From: Desulfovibrio sp.
GTDB lineage: Bacteria; Desulfobacterota; Desulfovibrionia; Desulfovibrionales; Desulfovibrionaceae
Direction: 5' to 3'
Length of the DNA: 16,597 nucleotides
Assembly: GCF_019424165.1 (NCBI RefSeq)
Contig: NZ_JAHZAA010000006.1
Coordinates: 70,981 to 87,577, forward strand
Position 1 is the first letter of the stretch; each line of letters starts with the position of its first letter. This document shows, piece by piece, positions 1 through 7,510 of the stretch. The position numbers were made by a program, and so were the translations under genes. The notes beneath the pieces are model-generated. The model was not told where the DNA came from. It did not search any database and saw only the letters and a program-made list of their open reading frames with translations.

Positions 1-354
1 CACTCTTCCCCTACCCTCCATTACTCCGCTCTGCGGCGGCTCAGTCTCGGCCGGAGAAAAAAGCTGCCTGCCGGGCGCAACCACCGAACTTCGCAACAGT
101 GCATCAAGATCCGCCAGCGATGTCGGGTATTCGTCCAAAAACAGCGTGCCGTCAGCCTTGATGCTTAAAATCATGTGATCGTTTTCTGTGGGCAGAATCT
201 CCGCCACCGCCACCTTGGGCAGTTCCACGTCCAGCCCTTCGGTCATCATTGGGGCAGTGACCATAAAAATAATCAGTAAAACCAGCATGACATCCACAAA
301 CGGCGTCACGTTGATATCCGCGACAAAATCTTCAGTATCAGGAGCGGATGCCAT
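1..354 (-). CDS. exbD: ExbD/TolR-type biopolymer transport protein (3' end outside window)
   Basis: This is the proton-channel partner of ExbB in the inner-membrane complex that energises TonB-dependent outer-membrane transport. The reading frame opens at ATG 354-352, one base after the exbB stop (356-358), and stays open for 118 codons to the window edge, so the C-terminus is missing. Residues about 11-35 carry the family hallmark: an ADINVTPFVDVMLVLLIIFM-type stretch with the conserved TM aspartate in VTPFVDVMLVLLI, the residue that conducts protons in this family. A periplasmic domain follows (ELPKVAV..., then LSIKADGTLFLD). From about residue 100 the chain becomes Pro/Glu/Gly-rich (SPAETEPPQSG), which does not look like the usual compact periplasmic domain and may be a linker insertion. 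It is probably translationally coupled to exbB. tonB itself is not seen and could lie beyond the left edge. Confidence 0.85.
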   Translation of the reverse strand, partial: MASAPDTEDFVADINVTPFVDVMLVLLIIFMVTAPMMTEGLDVELPKVAVAEILPTENDHMILSIKADGTLFLDEYPTSLADLDALLRSSVVAPGRQLFSPAETEPPQSGVMEGRGRV

Positions 355-355
355 G

Positions 356-1048
356 TCATGCTCCTCTTTTCGAGAACCGGAGACCTTCGGGATGGCGCTG
401 GCTTTCGTGCTGCAGACGGTTCAGGAGCAGCCCGGCGTAATTGACGCAGTCTCCCTGGATGCCCGAAATTTTGGCCCTGAAAATATTGTAGCCGCAGGTG
501 GCCGGAATGGCGACGAACAGGCCCACTGCCGTGGCAATAAGCGCTTCGGCTATGCCCGGGGCCACCGTGGCCAGCGAAACGCTTTTCATGGCCGCAATGG
601 CCTGAAAGCTGTGCATGATGCCCCACACGGTTCCGAAAAGGCCGATAAAGGGTGCGGTGTTGGCTGTTGTTGCCAGCAAGGCCAGAGAGGACTTCAGCCG
701 GGCCATCTCTTCTTCAATGCCAAAACGGATGGCCCGCCGCACGTTATCGTTCAGCAGCCTGTCCGCATCGCCGGTGGCGTTGATACGGTTAAACTCGTTT
801 ACCCCCCGGCATGTCACACCCCAAAGCGGAGTGCCGGGGTCATCCTCAAGAGCAGGCAGGGCCGCGGCAAGCTCGCCAGCGGCTTCAAAGTCATGCATCC
901 CCTTTTTTATGCGCCTGGCAGCACCATTGAGAACAAGAAACTTTCCGGCCATATAGGCCCAACTTGTTAGGGACATGCAAAGCAAAAGGGCCAGAACAGC
1001 CTTGGAAACGATGTTCGCGTCTGCAACAGCATGAAGCATAAAATTCAT
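356..1048 (-). CDS. exbB: ExbB/TolQ/MotA-family proton channel protein
   Basis: This 230-aa inner-membrane protein would form the channel scaffold around ExbD and use the proton motive force to drive TonB. Three membrane segments are visible: about residues 14-36 (VSKAVLALLLCMSLTSWAYM), 124-150 (TANTAPFIGLFGTVWGIMHS) and 162-190 (VAPGIAEALIATAVGLFVAI). The second and third carry the MotA_ExbB motifs APFIGLFGTVWGIM and GIAEALIATAVGL. A cytoplasmic loop separates TM1 from TM2. The start ATG at 1048 has a GAGG Shine-Dalgarno 7 nt upstream. It is first in an exbB-exbD unit and divergent from tetR, and a perfect palindromic operator lies 36 bp upstream of its start. TolQ is the alternative, but siderophore transport genes and a TetR operator nearby favour ExbB. 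Long reading frames on the opposite strand here are antisense shadows. Confidence 0.9.
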   Translation of the reverse strand: MNFMLHAVADANIVSKAVLALLLCMSLTSWAYMAGKFLVLNGAARRIKKGMHDFEAAGELAAALPALEDDPGTPLWGVTCRGVNEFNRINATGDADRLLNDNVRRAIRFGIEEEMARLKSSLALLATTANTAPFIGLFGTVWGIMHSFQAIAAMKSVSLATVAPGIAEALIATAVGLFVAIPATCGYNIFRAKISGIQGDCVNYAGLLLNRLQHESQRHPEGLRFSKRGA

Positions 1049-1083
1049 GATACATCCTCATCAATAATACAGTACCCACATAC

Positions 1084-1100
1084 AGACCGACTGTCGGTCT
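1084..1100. promoter_or_regulatory. Probable TetR operator O1 between exbB and tetR
   Basis: AGACCGACTGTCGGTCT is a perfect palindrome with 8-bp arms and one central base. It sits between the divergent exbB (start 1048) and tetR (start 1196). A near copy lies in the promoter of the TonB receptor operon (7220-7236). The length, symmetry and position next to a TetR gene are typical of TetR-family operators. A plausible plus-strand -10 (TATACA, 1100-1105) overlaps its right edge, consistent with autorepression. Confidence 0.75.
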
Positions 1101-1195
1101 ATACACTGCCCGCGCGCTCGCCCCGTCCGGCTTTATTAATTGCCGGAATTGTATTAAGCGATGGTATTCAACAAATAGTGCGGGTGGCTGTTGTT

Positions 1196-1801
1196 ATGGG
1201 TAAAGAAGCTTTTTACGGCGCAGAGCCGAGTGTAAGGGAAAAGCGCCGCAGCGCGCTGCTTGACACGGCGGAAGCGGTTTTTCTTGCCAAAGGCTATGAA
1301 GCCGCAACGGTTAATGACATTCTGGCGGCGGCCAGCCTTTCCAAAGGCGGCTTCTATCATTACTTCAAGTCCAAGGCGGAAGTGCTGGATGCCTTGCGGG
1401 CCCGATATACCGCCTGGTTTCTGCATACCGTTGAAGCCAGGGTCAACGCGCTGCCCGCCGATGCCTTTGAAGAGCGCTTTACAACCTGGGTGCGCGCCTA
1501 TGTTGAAGCCTATCTTGCCACCTATGCCGTGCATGACCTTGTCTACCATTCCGTTCATGCCCACAGGGCCAACGAAGACCGCGTGGCCGTGACCAGAAAT
1601 ATTGAAAACCTGCTGGAAGCGGGTGTGGCGCATGGCACATGGCGCTTGCATGCCACAGCAAATCTGACGGCTATCATCATCTATTCGGCCATTCACGGCG
1701 TTGCGGATGAAACCATTGCCGACCGGAAAGACGACCTGCTTGACCTGTCCGCAAGCCTGTGCGGAACCCTGCTGCTTATGCTGCGCCCGCAACAGGGCTG
1801 A
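1196..1801 (+). CDS. TetR/AcrR-family transcriptional regulator
   Basis: A 201-aa one-component regulator of usual family length. Residues about 14-62 form the TetR N-terminal DNA-binding domain: REKRRSALLDTAEAVFLAKG, then ATVNDILAAASLSKGGFYHY with the recognition-helix signature SKGGFYHYFKSKAEVLDAL. The rest is the variable helical ligand-binding/dimerisation domain (DAFEERFTTWVRAYVEAYLA...). I chose ATG 1196 because GGGTGG lies 8 nt upstream and because the reading frame upstream of it (from 1031) shows no homology and would run through the operator. The gene faces away from exbB and converges on the ABC importer operon. Palindromes at 1084-1100 and 7220-7236 make it the likely repressor of exbBD, the receptor operon and itself. 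The ligand is unknown; an iron-siderophore or a metabolite is possible. Confidence 0.92.
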   Translation: MGKEAFYGAEPSVREKRRSALLDTAEAVFLAKGYEAATVNDILAAASLSKGGFYHYFKSKAEVLDALRARYTAWFLHTVEARVNALPADAFEERFTTWVRAYVEAYLATYAVHDLVYHSVHAHRANEDRVAVTRNIENLLEAGVAHGTWRLHATANLTAIIIYSAIHGVADETIADRKDDLLDLSASLCGTLLLMLRPQQG

Positions 1802-1883
1802 CCGCGCGCACGGGCTATACGGCGAAACGCCCAACCGCCAGCGATGCGGGGGTGACGGGCTGACCGCGCACGGACCAGAGCCT

Positions 1884-1911
1884 AAAAACCTCCGGTTCAT
1901 TCCGTCACCGG
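1884..1911 (-). terminator. Weak intrinsic terminator of the receptor/ABC operon
   Basis: On the minus strand, CCGGT (1911-1907) pairs with ACCGG (1896-1892) across a 10-nt loop that contains the ABC ATPase stop codon. TTTTT follows 3 nt later (1888-1884). The stem is only 5 bp, so the call is tentative. Confidence 0.35.
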
Positions 1912-2679
1912 CAAAACGCCGTCCACAACAACCTGCACAGCCCCGCTGGACATTTCTTCAATATGCGCCACCACGCTGTACACCTGTAGCAGCAACTCTT
2001 CAGTGATAACTTCACGCGGCTCACCAAACGCTATTATTTCGCCCTGGTGCAGCACTGCCAGCCTGTCGGCAAAACGCAGCGCCATGTTGATATCGTGCAA
2101 TGCGGCGACGATACACAGGCCCTTTTCGCGCGCATAGCGGCGCAACAGCGACAACAGCTCAAACTGCCTCTGGATATCAAGCGCACTTGTCGGCTCGTCG
2201 AGCAGCAGTATCCGCGGTTTGCGGATCAGGGCCTGCGCGATGAACACAAGCTGGCGCTGCCCGCCGCTGAGCTCATTCAGGGGCGTATTCGCCAGCCTTT
2301 CAATATGCAGCAGACGCAAAACCTCTGAAACAGTATCCAGCTCGCTGGTGGTCACATGCCATGCCCCTGCCAGCTTGCCGGCCAGAAGCACAGCCTCCAC
2401 AACCCGCAGGGAGGTGTCTGAAAATATGTTCTGCGGCACATAGGCCGGCCTGTTTGGGTGCTGCTGCGGCCAGTCCGTGACGTTTCTTCCTTCCACGCGC
2501 ACCAGCCCCGGCCCTGTAAGTTCCCCCGATATCCTGCGCAGCAAGGTGGACTTGCCGGCGGCGTTTGAACCAAGCAGGGCCGTGATGCTGCCGCCGCGCA
2601 CCGGCCCCATACTGAGGCCGCGCAAAACACGTTTTGCGCCGAATTGAACGCTGACGTTATTGACAAGAAGTTCCGGCAT
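1897..2679 (-). CDS. ABC transporter ATP-binding protein, siderophore/cobalamin (FepC/BtuD) type
   Basis: A 260-aa cytoplasmic ATPase that would power the FecCD-type permease encoded directly upstream. All motifs are intact: Walker A GSNAAGKST (37-45), Q-loop in VPQN (Q83), ABC signature LSGGQ (137-141), Walker B with catalytic Glu RILLLDE (156-162), D-loop SALD, and switch His in ALHD (H195). Length and motif spacing match the FecE/FepC/BtuD group. The start ATG at 2679 follows the permease TGA with no gap, implying translational coupling. It is the last gene of the receptor-binding protein-permease-ATPase operon. The substrate cannot be told from the ATPase; the neighbouring TonB receptor points to a ferric siderophore. 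Confidence 0.92.
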   Translation of the reverse strand: MPELLVNNVSVQFGAKRVLRGLSMGPVRGGSITALLGSNAAGKSTLLRRISGELTGPGLVRVEGRNVTDWPQQHPNRPAYVPQNIFSDTSLRVVEAVLLAGKLAGAWHVTTSELDTVSEVLRLLHIERLANTPLNELSGGQRQLVFIAQALIRKPRILLLDEPTSALDIQRQFELLSLLRRYAREKGLCIVAALHDINMALRFADRLAVLHQGEIIAFGEPREVITEELLLQVYSVVAHIEEMSSGAVQVVVDGVLPVTE

Positions 2680-3738
2680 TCAGGCTCTCTTGCGTAAAAT
2701 AAGTGTGATGAATAACGGCACGCCCACAATGGAAGTCACAATACCGATGGGTACTGACTGCCCGGGAAGCAGTATCTTGCTGACAACCGATGCCGTCGAA
2801 AGCAGAATGATGCCGCACAGGATGGACGCGGGCAGCAGAAAACGCTGATCATCACCAATGAGCATCCGTGCGATATGCGGGCCGATAAGCCCGATGAAGC
2901 CGATGGTGCCCACAAAAGCGACGCTGGCCGAAGCAAGCAGGCTGCTGAGCACAATGGCCTGAAAACGGAGCCTTGCAACGGGAATTCCCAGGCTGACCGC
3001 GCGCGCTTCGCCAAGGCGCAGCGCCGTCAGCGCCCAGGCTTTGCGCACAAAAAACACACAGGAAAACACAAGTATTGCCGCAATAAAGGCAATCTCCGAC
3101 ATACCGGCACGGTCCAGGCTGCCCATGGTCCAGTATACAACGGCGGCAATGGCCGTGTCCGGGGCCAGATACTGAAGAAGCTGCAACAGCGCCGTAAAGG
3201 CAAAAACCAGTGTTGTACCCAACAGGATGACCACTTCTGTGCTCATGGCATGCTTGCGGCCCAGGCGTTCAATAAAAAGCACTGTCAGCATTGCCATAAA
3301 AAAAGCATTGGCCGGTATGGCAAATTTTGCCAGCGCCTCGGGAAGAAAGCTTGTACCCAGCACCATGCCCAGCGCTGCGCCAAAGCTTGCGGCTGCGGAC
3401 AAACCAAGCGTAAACGGGCTTGCCAGCGGATTATTGAGCACGGTTTGCATCTGCATGCCCGCCACCGACAGCCCGGCCCCCACAACAACAGACACAAGCG
3501 TAACCGGCACGCGGATTTCCCAGGCAATGATCTCTACAAAGCCATAGTCGCCCTGCCCCAGCAACGCCTGAAGGATTGCCGAGGGCCGATAAGGCACGGC
3601 CCCTATAAACAGGTTTGCCAGGCAGCTTGCAACGGCCAGCAGCAGCAGAACTGCCGTCAGCGCGACCCGGCGTTTCACCAGCGCCGCATAGATCTGTTTT
3701 TCATCAGTTTCAGTCTTGGCAGGCAATTGTAACGTCAT
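2680..3738 (-). CDS. FecCD-family iron-siderophore ABC permease
   Basis: A 352-aa inner-membrane permease with many hydrophobic segments, as in BtuC/FhuB/FepD. The C-terminal half has the family signature GTIGFIGLIGPHIARMLIGD, followed by a final helix pair ending LFITLILRKRA. The N-terminal half contains AGMQMQTVLNNPLASPFTLG, the other FecCD hallmark. I start it at ATG 3738, whose first bases overlap the stop of the binding-protein gene (ATGA, 4-nt overlap). The frame is open upstream to 3858, but that stretch only re-reads the binding-protein gene. It probably works as a homodimer, since no second permease is present. It would pass ferric siderophore, or possibly a corrinoid, from the periplasmic binding protein to the cytoplasm. 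Confidence 0.93.
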   Translation of the reverse strand: MTLQLPAKTETDEKQIYAALVKRRVALTAVLLLLAVASCLANLFIGAVPYRPSAILQALLGQGDYGFVEIIAWEIRVPVTLVSVVVGAGLSVAGMQMQTVLNNPLASPFTLGLSAAASFGAALGMVLGTSFLPEALAKFAIPANAFFMAMLTVLFIERLGRKHAMSTEVVILLGTTLVFAFTALLQLLQYLAPDTAIAAVVYWTMGSLDRAGMSEIAFIAAILVFSCVFFVRKAWALTALRLGEARAVSLGIPVARLRFQAIVLSSLLASASVAFVGTIGFIGLIGPHIARMLIGDDQRFLLPASILCGIILLSTASVVSKILLPGQSVPIGIVTSIVGVPLFITLILRKRA

Positions 3739-4898
3739 GGCGCAGGCTCCAGGGCGACCCAGTACCCGGATTGATAGGGAACCGGCAAAAAGCGTTGATG
3801 CAGTTGACGGAAGGTTTCTTCCGGGTCCAGAGCAGCAAAAACTTCGGGGTGAAGCCATTTCGCTATCTGCTGCAAGGCGATGAAGGCATAAGGGCTGTCA
3901 TAAAAGCCATGCCAGAGGGCATAGGCCTTTCCGTTTCTTGCTGCATCCGAAGCGCGGTACGCCGGACGGCGCAACAGATTTTCAAGCTGTGCGCGGCCTT
4001 TGTTCACATCTGCTCCCGGGCCGAGGTCAACCCAACCGCCACTGGGGGCAGATAACGACCAGCCCGCACCAGTGAGCAGCACAGCATCAGGGTTGCAGGC
4101 GATCATCTGTTCCGGATGCAGCACGCCAAAGGTTCCGTAAATAAAGCGGCTCCCCAGGTTTTCACCTCCGGCGGCGGCCACAAGCTCGCCAAGGTTGGCG
4201 TTGCCGTAGCTCATGTAGCGGCCCGCATCAAAGCCCGCGGCCCGTTCCACCATAACAAGCGGCCGCGCACGCAGGCTTTGCAGCGGCTCAGTCACGCTGC
4301 GGATCTGGTCCTGACGGAACTGCAAAAACGCATTCACACGTTCCGGGCATGCAAATATCCGCCCCAGAATCCGCATGCTGTCGGCGGTATTGGCCGACAT
4401 GGGGCTGCGAAAATCCAGAAAGATCACTGGAATGCCTGCCAGATCCATTTTTTCCATAAATCCGGAAGATTCCACCGAGCTTTTTGCGCCGAGGTTCAGA
4501 AAAATCACATCCGGAGCCAGTGAAATGGCTGTTTCGCTGTTGATGGATTCCGACGTTTTACCGGAAAATGTTTTTATACCGGCCATTTCCGGATAGTGCC
4601 GCAGGTATTGGGCGTACAGGTTCATGTCTCCGGTGCGGACATTATCGCCCCAGGCCACAACACCGGAAAACGGGCTTTCCGGGCGCACCAGAGGCAGGGC
4701 ATAGGCAAATGCGCCGTCTCCCAGAACAATGCGGGCGGGCGGGATACGCACGAAAACACGCCGGCCCGCAACATCTGTTACCGTAACTGCTTCACCGGCA
4801 CCGGCATACGCTCCGGCGGCATGGCACACGCACACAAACAGCAGGCACATGAGCGCACGGCGGGCGCGTTTGATGGCACAATGCATTGCAGTCAGCAT
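3735..4898 (-). CDS. Periplasmic iron-siderophore binding protein (FecB/FepB/BtuF-like)
   Basis: A 387-aa periplasmic solute-binding protein that would capture the substrate released by the TonB receptor and dock on the FecCD permease. The N-terminus is a signal peptide: basic KRARR (10-14), hydrophobic 16-28, probable signal peptidase I cut after AYA (30-32). No convincing lipobox is present although several cysteines lie in the hydrophobic stretch. The mature part begins TVTDVAGRRVFVRIPPARIV, the classic start of this fold (DxxGRxVxVPxxPxRIV). It continues with SINSETAISLAPDVIFLN in the first lobe and NLGELVAAAGGENLGSRF plus PEQMIACNPDAVLLTG in the second. The start at 4898 lies 1 nt after the receptor stop and has AGGTGG 5 nt upstream. 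Binding-protein families of this type also carry haem or cobalamin. Confidence 0.88.
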   Translation of the reverse strand: MLTAMHCAIKRARRALMCLLFVCVCHAAGAYAGAGEAVTVTDVAGRRVFVRIPPARIVLGDGAFAYALPLVRPESPFSGVVAWGDNVRTGDMNLYAQYLRHYPEMAGIKTFSGKTSESINSETAISLAPDVIFLNLGAKSSVESSGFMEKMDLAGIPVIFLDFRSPMSANTADSMRILGRIFACPERVNAFLQFRQDQIRSVTEPLQSLRARPLVMVERAAGFDAGRYMSYGNANLGELVAAAGGENLGSRFIYGTFGVLHPEQMIACNPDAVLLTGAGWSLSAPSGGWVDLGPGADVNKGRAQLENLLRRPAYRASDAARNGKAYALWHGFYDSPYAFIALQQIAKWLHPEVFAALDPEETFRQLHQRFLPVPYQSGYWVALEPAP

Positions 4899-4899
4899 G

Positions 4900-7173
4900 T
4901 TACCACCTGTAGGTCAGGGTAAGGGCAACAGTGCGCCGTTGCCCAGGGAAGCAGTAGTTCGCTGAAGAGCAGCTTGCTATATACTTTTCGTCTGTCAGGT
5001 TGCTGATATTCAAAGCAGCCGTTGCGCCTTCGAACGCCGGAGACAACGCCCCAAGATCGTAGCTGGCCGCCATGTCCACCAGCGTGGTGGCAGGAACCTG
5101 AAAGGAATTTTCAGGATTTCCCCAGGTGGCTCCCTGATAGCGCACCCCGCCCCCGACTTTCAGGCCTTCCAGCGGGCCTTCGTCAAAAAAGTAGTTTGCC
5201 CAGGCTGCGGCGCTGTGTTCGGGAGTTTGCGCCAGGGTTTTGTCCTGATATTTTGTATCCTTGGTCAGCACGTTATACAGATAGCTGTAGCTGGCCGATA
5301 CGGAAAAATTGCCGAACAACGCAAAAGAAGCCTGCAAATCCACCCCTTGCGACCGGACTTCTCCTGCCTGGGTATTAAAGCCAAGGTGCGCGGCATCAGC
5401 CGTCTTCACATTGCTTTGCTCAAGGTTGAACACCGCGGCAGTCAGCAGCATGTTGAGGTCTTCGGGCTGATACTTGATGCCAAATTCGTACTGTCTGGTC
5501 TTCAAAGGCTTAAAGGCGCTGCCGTCATACCCGCTGCCCAGTACGGGAGAAAAGGCTGTGGCATAGCTTGCGTAGGGGGCAATACCATTCTCGAAAACAT
5601 AGCTGATGCCGGTTCGCCAGCTCCATTCGCTGTCGGCCTGTGTGGTGTTGCGTCCCACGGGCGAATAGCTGTGAGTTGTTGCGTCAATTTTTGACCAGTC
5701 ATGCCGCCCGTTGAGCGTCAAACGCCACTGGCCGTAAGCGATCTGATCCTGGAGGTAGACGCCCATGCGGGTAAAGTCCTGATATTCTTTCCAGGGGGCA
5801 GCGTAACTTGCGCTGAAATCAGGTTTGACATGTGGCCGGTAATGCGAGCTGTACGGATTGGTCAGCACCGGGGTAGAGCTGTAGTATTTTGACGTCAATG
5901 TACCCACGGCGTAATCGATACCCGCCAGCAGCGAGTGCCGCAGCGGGCCGGTATCAACCACGCCCTGCACAAAATTGTCCGTTGAAAACGCGCGCAGTGT
6001 TGCCGGGGCTATTTCATAGTACGATCGCAGCCAGGGCAGTCCGTCAATGACCTGATAGCCCATGACCGAACTGCGCCTGAGATCGGATTCCGCATACATA
6101 TACCTTGAGTTGCTGCTGAAACTCCAGGCAGTATTGAATTTGTGCTTGAAAAATGAACTGACGGAATTCAGCGTGCGCGAAGAGTCTTCAAACGAAGCAT
6201 CCGTATAATTCCTGTAGGCATCAATTTCGGGATAAGGGCTGTTATTCAGGCCCAGAACAACGGCGGGCAGCGTGCTGTAGTTCGTCAGCTCCGGCTCCTG
6301 CGAATACAGATACGAAACCGTCCACGAGGTGTCGTCTGTCGGCCTCCAGGTCAATGACGGCATCACCGAGAGGCGCTTGTGGCCGGTATCGTCAATCTGT
6401 CCGTTGGTATCCAGCCCGTTGGCCGTAAGGCGATAAAGCCAGTGACCGTCGTCGTCCAGCGGGCCGGTGCTGTCTATGCCGATCTGCTTGCGGCCATAAC
6501 CTCCGTATTGCAAGCGTATCTCATGCGCGGACGTATCCTGGGGCATCTTGCTGACCTGGTTGACAATGCCCCCGCCGGTCCCCTGCCCGTAGATAAACGA
6601 GGATGGCCCACGCAACACCTCAACATTTTCAATCATATATGGATCAATCTGCGGAACCCAGGTTCCCGTATTGCTGATAACCCGCAGCCCGTCGAGATAA
6701 TAGTCCGCGTCCACACCACGGATGCGGGTCATATCCACAAATTCGCCAAAAGCTCCATATTTTTCTGAAGTTGCGCCTGCCGTATAACGCAAGGCAGCGC
6801 TTGGCGAAGCGGGCTGCATCTCTTCCATCTGCTGGCGAGTGATGACAGAAACTGTTTGCGGTGTTTCCAGAATGGACGTTTCGGATTTGGTGCCGACGCT
6901 GGATTTTTTCGGCACATAGGCATCTTCCGGTGCAGCGAGCACAGATACTGCCTCAAGCTCGTACACTTTTCCCTTTTGGCGTGATTCAGCATGCGCAGGA
7001 TCTTCCACATCGGCTGCAATGCAGGCAACAGGATAAAAAAGAAGCGCTGCAACAACTGCACAAACAAGTTGTGACGTGATCACGACACGTGCGATACTGC
7101 CTGTAAACAGTTTCTTTCGGCATTTGCCAAAGAAAATAGATACATGTTCTGGAGCCAAGCCGATCTCCTGCAT
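4900..7173 (-). CDS. TonB-dependent siderophore receptor (FhuA/FpvA-like)
   Basis: A 757-aa outer-membrane receptor for a ferric siderophore. Visible in order are a long basic N-region and signal peptide (hydrophobic 34-49, cut near CIAA 51-54), a TonB-box-like ELEAVSVLA (72-80), a plug domain (about 98-215) with ETPQTVSVITRQ and VEVLRGPSSFIYGQGTGGGIVNQVS, then a beta barrel of alternating aromatic strands. It ends TLTYRW, the terminal aromatic residue expected for BAM-inserted porins. The plug motifs fit the siderophore-receptor subgroup. No extra N-terminal signalling domain (FecA type) is seen. The ATG at 7173 lacks a Shine-Dalgarno, whereas AGGAG (7169-7165) lies 6 nt before an in-frame TTG at 7158, so the true start may be TTG and 5 codons shorter. 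It is first of four genes, under a promoter that overlaps a TetR-type operator. Confidence 0.94.
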   Translation of the reverse strand: MQEIGLAPEHVSIFFGKCRKKLFTGSIARVVITSQLVCAVVAALLFYPVACIAADVEDPAHAESRQKGKVYELEAVSVLAAPEDAYVPKKSSVGTKSETSILETPQTVSVITRQQMEEMQPASPSAALRYTAGATSEKYGAFGEFVDMTRIRGVDADYYLDGLRVISNTGTWVPQIDPYMIENVEVLRGPSSFIYGQGTGGGIVNQVSKMPQDTSAHEIRLQYGGYGRKQIGIDSTGPLDDDGHWLYRLTANGLDTNGQIDDTGHKRLSVMPSLTWRPTDDTSWTVSYLYSQEPELTNYSTLPAVVLGLNNSPYPEIDAYRNYTDASFEDSSRTLNSVSSFFKHKFNTAWSFSSNSRYMYAESDLRRSSVMGYQVIDGLPWLRSYYEIAPATLRAFSTDNFVQGVVDTGPLRHSLLAGIDYAVGTLTSKYYSSTPVLTNPYSSHYRPHVKPDFSASYAAPWKEYQDFTRMGVYLQDQIAYGQWRLTLNGRHDWSKIDATTHSYSPVGRNTTQADSEWSWRTGISYVFENGIAPYASYATAFSPVLGSGYDGSAFKPLKTRQYEFGIKYQPEDLNMLLTAAVFNLEQSNVKTADAAHLGFNTQAGEVRSQGVDLQASFALFGNFSVSASYSYLYNVLTKDTKYQDKTLAQTPEHSAAAWANYFFDEGPLEGLKVGGGVRYQGATWGNPENSFQVPATTLVDMAASYDLGALSPAFEGATAALNISNLTDEKYIASCSSANYCFPGQRRTVALTLTYRW

Positions 7174-7214
7174 GGTTTCATAAAAAATTATGGATGATTG
7201 CCATGACTTGACCT

Positions 7215-7241
7215 TCTATAGACCGGCGGTCGGTTTGTCAA
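7215..7241 (-). promoter_or_regulatory. Sigma70-like promoter of the receptor/ABC operon
   Basis: On the minus strand, TTGACA (7241-7236) is followed 15 bp later by TATAGA (7220-7215). The spacing is a little short. The predicted transcript would start near 7208, giving a leader of about 35 nt. The TetR-type operator 7220-7236 fills the spacer, which is ideal for repression. Confidence 0.55.
7220..7236. promoter_or_regulatory. Probable TetR operator O2 at the receptor promoter
   Basis: AGACCGGCGGTCGGTTT matches the perfect palindrome O1 (1084-1100) at 14 of 17 positions. It lies between the -35 and -10 of the minus-strand receptor promoter. Such similarity between two intergenic sites 6 kb apart in one locus supports binding by the TetR protein encoded at 1196-1801. 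Confidence 0.72.
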
Positions 7242-7510
7242 TTTAAATTTGACTGTCAATTTCAAAAAAACATTCCTGATGAGCACATATCCAGCTAATC
7301 CAGCCGGTAAGGTGTTTCCTTTAAACGAAAAAACGGCGAACTGCCGAAAAAGCAGCTCACCGTTTTCCTACCCTGCGACGAAAAGACCGTCTGAAAATTA
7401 CTGCCTATGAACATGGCAGATTACTTAATCTGCCTCTAGCTGCGTCTGAAAAAGGCCCGATGGAAGCGACAGCGTCCTTATCTTTTAGATCCAATTTTTT
7501 CAGCATGGCG
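7242..7510. other. Gene-free spacer upstream of the receptor operon
   Basis: There is no credible gene here. It holds an AT-rich stretch with a repeated TGTCAATTT (7236-7244 and 7254-7262, 18 bp apart) and the hairpin terminator at 7327-7366. I see nothing in the rest (7380-7510). Confidence 0.5.
7327..7366 (-). terminator. Intrinsic terminator downstream of the XRE remnant
   Basis: AAAACGG (7330-7336) pairs with CCGTTTT (7360-7366). The stem continues through GA/TC and CTGC/GCAG with two mismatches, around a CGAAAAA loop. Read on the minus strand it ends in a T-run (complement of 7328-7333), fitting the XRE reading frame that ends at 7511. It may also act on plus-strand transcripts. Confidence 0.6.

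Noticed and set aside
188..970. 260-codon open frame on the plus strand
   Set aside because: It is antisense to exbB and exbD, which carry clear family motifs.
2875..3732. 285-codon plus-strand frame rich in His, Gln, Arg and Lys
   Set aside because: It is antisense to the FecCD permease; its polar composition simply mirrors hydrophobic codons.
7386..7396. CCGTCTGAA-like word resembling the Neisseria DNA uptake sequence, with a partial copy at about 7443
   Set aside because: Only two imperfect copies exist, the gene content does not fit Neisseria, and the word is short enough to occur by chance.
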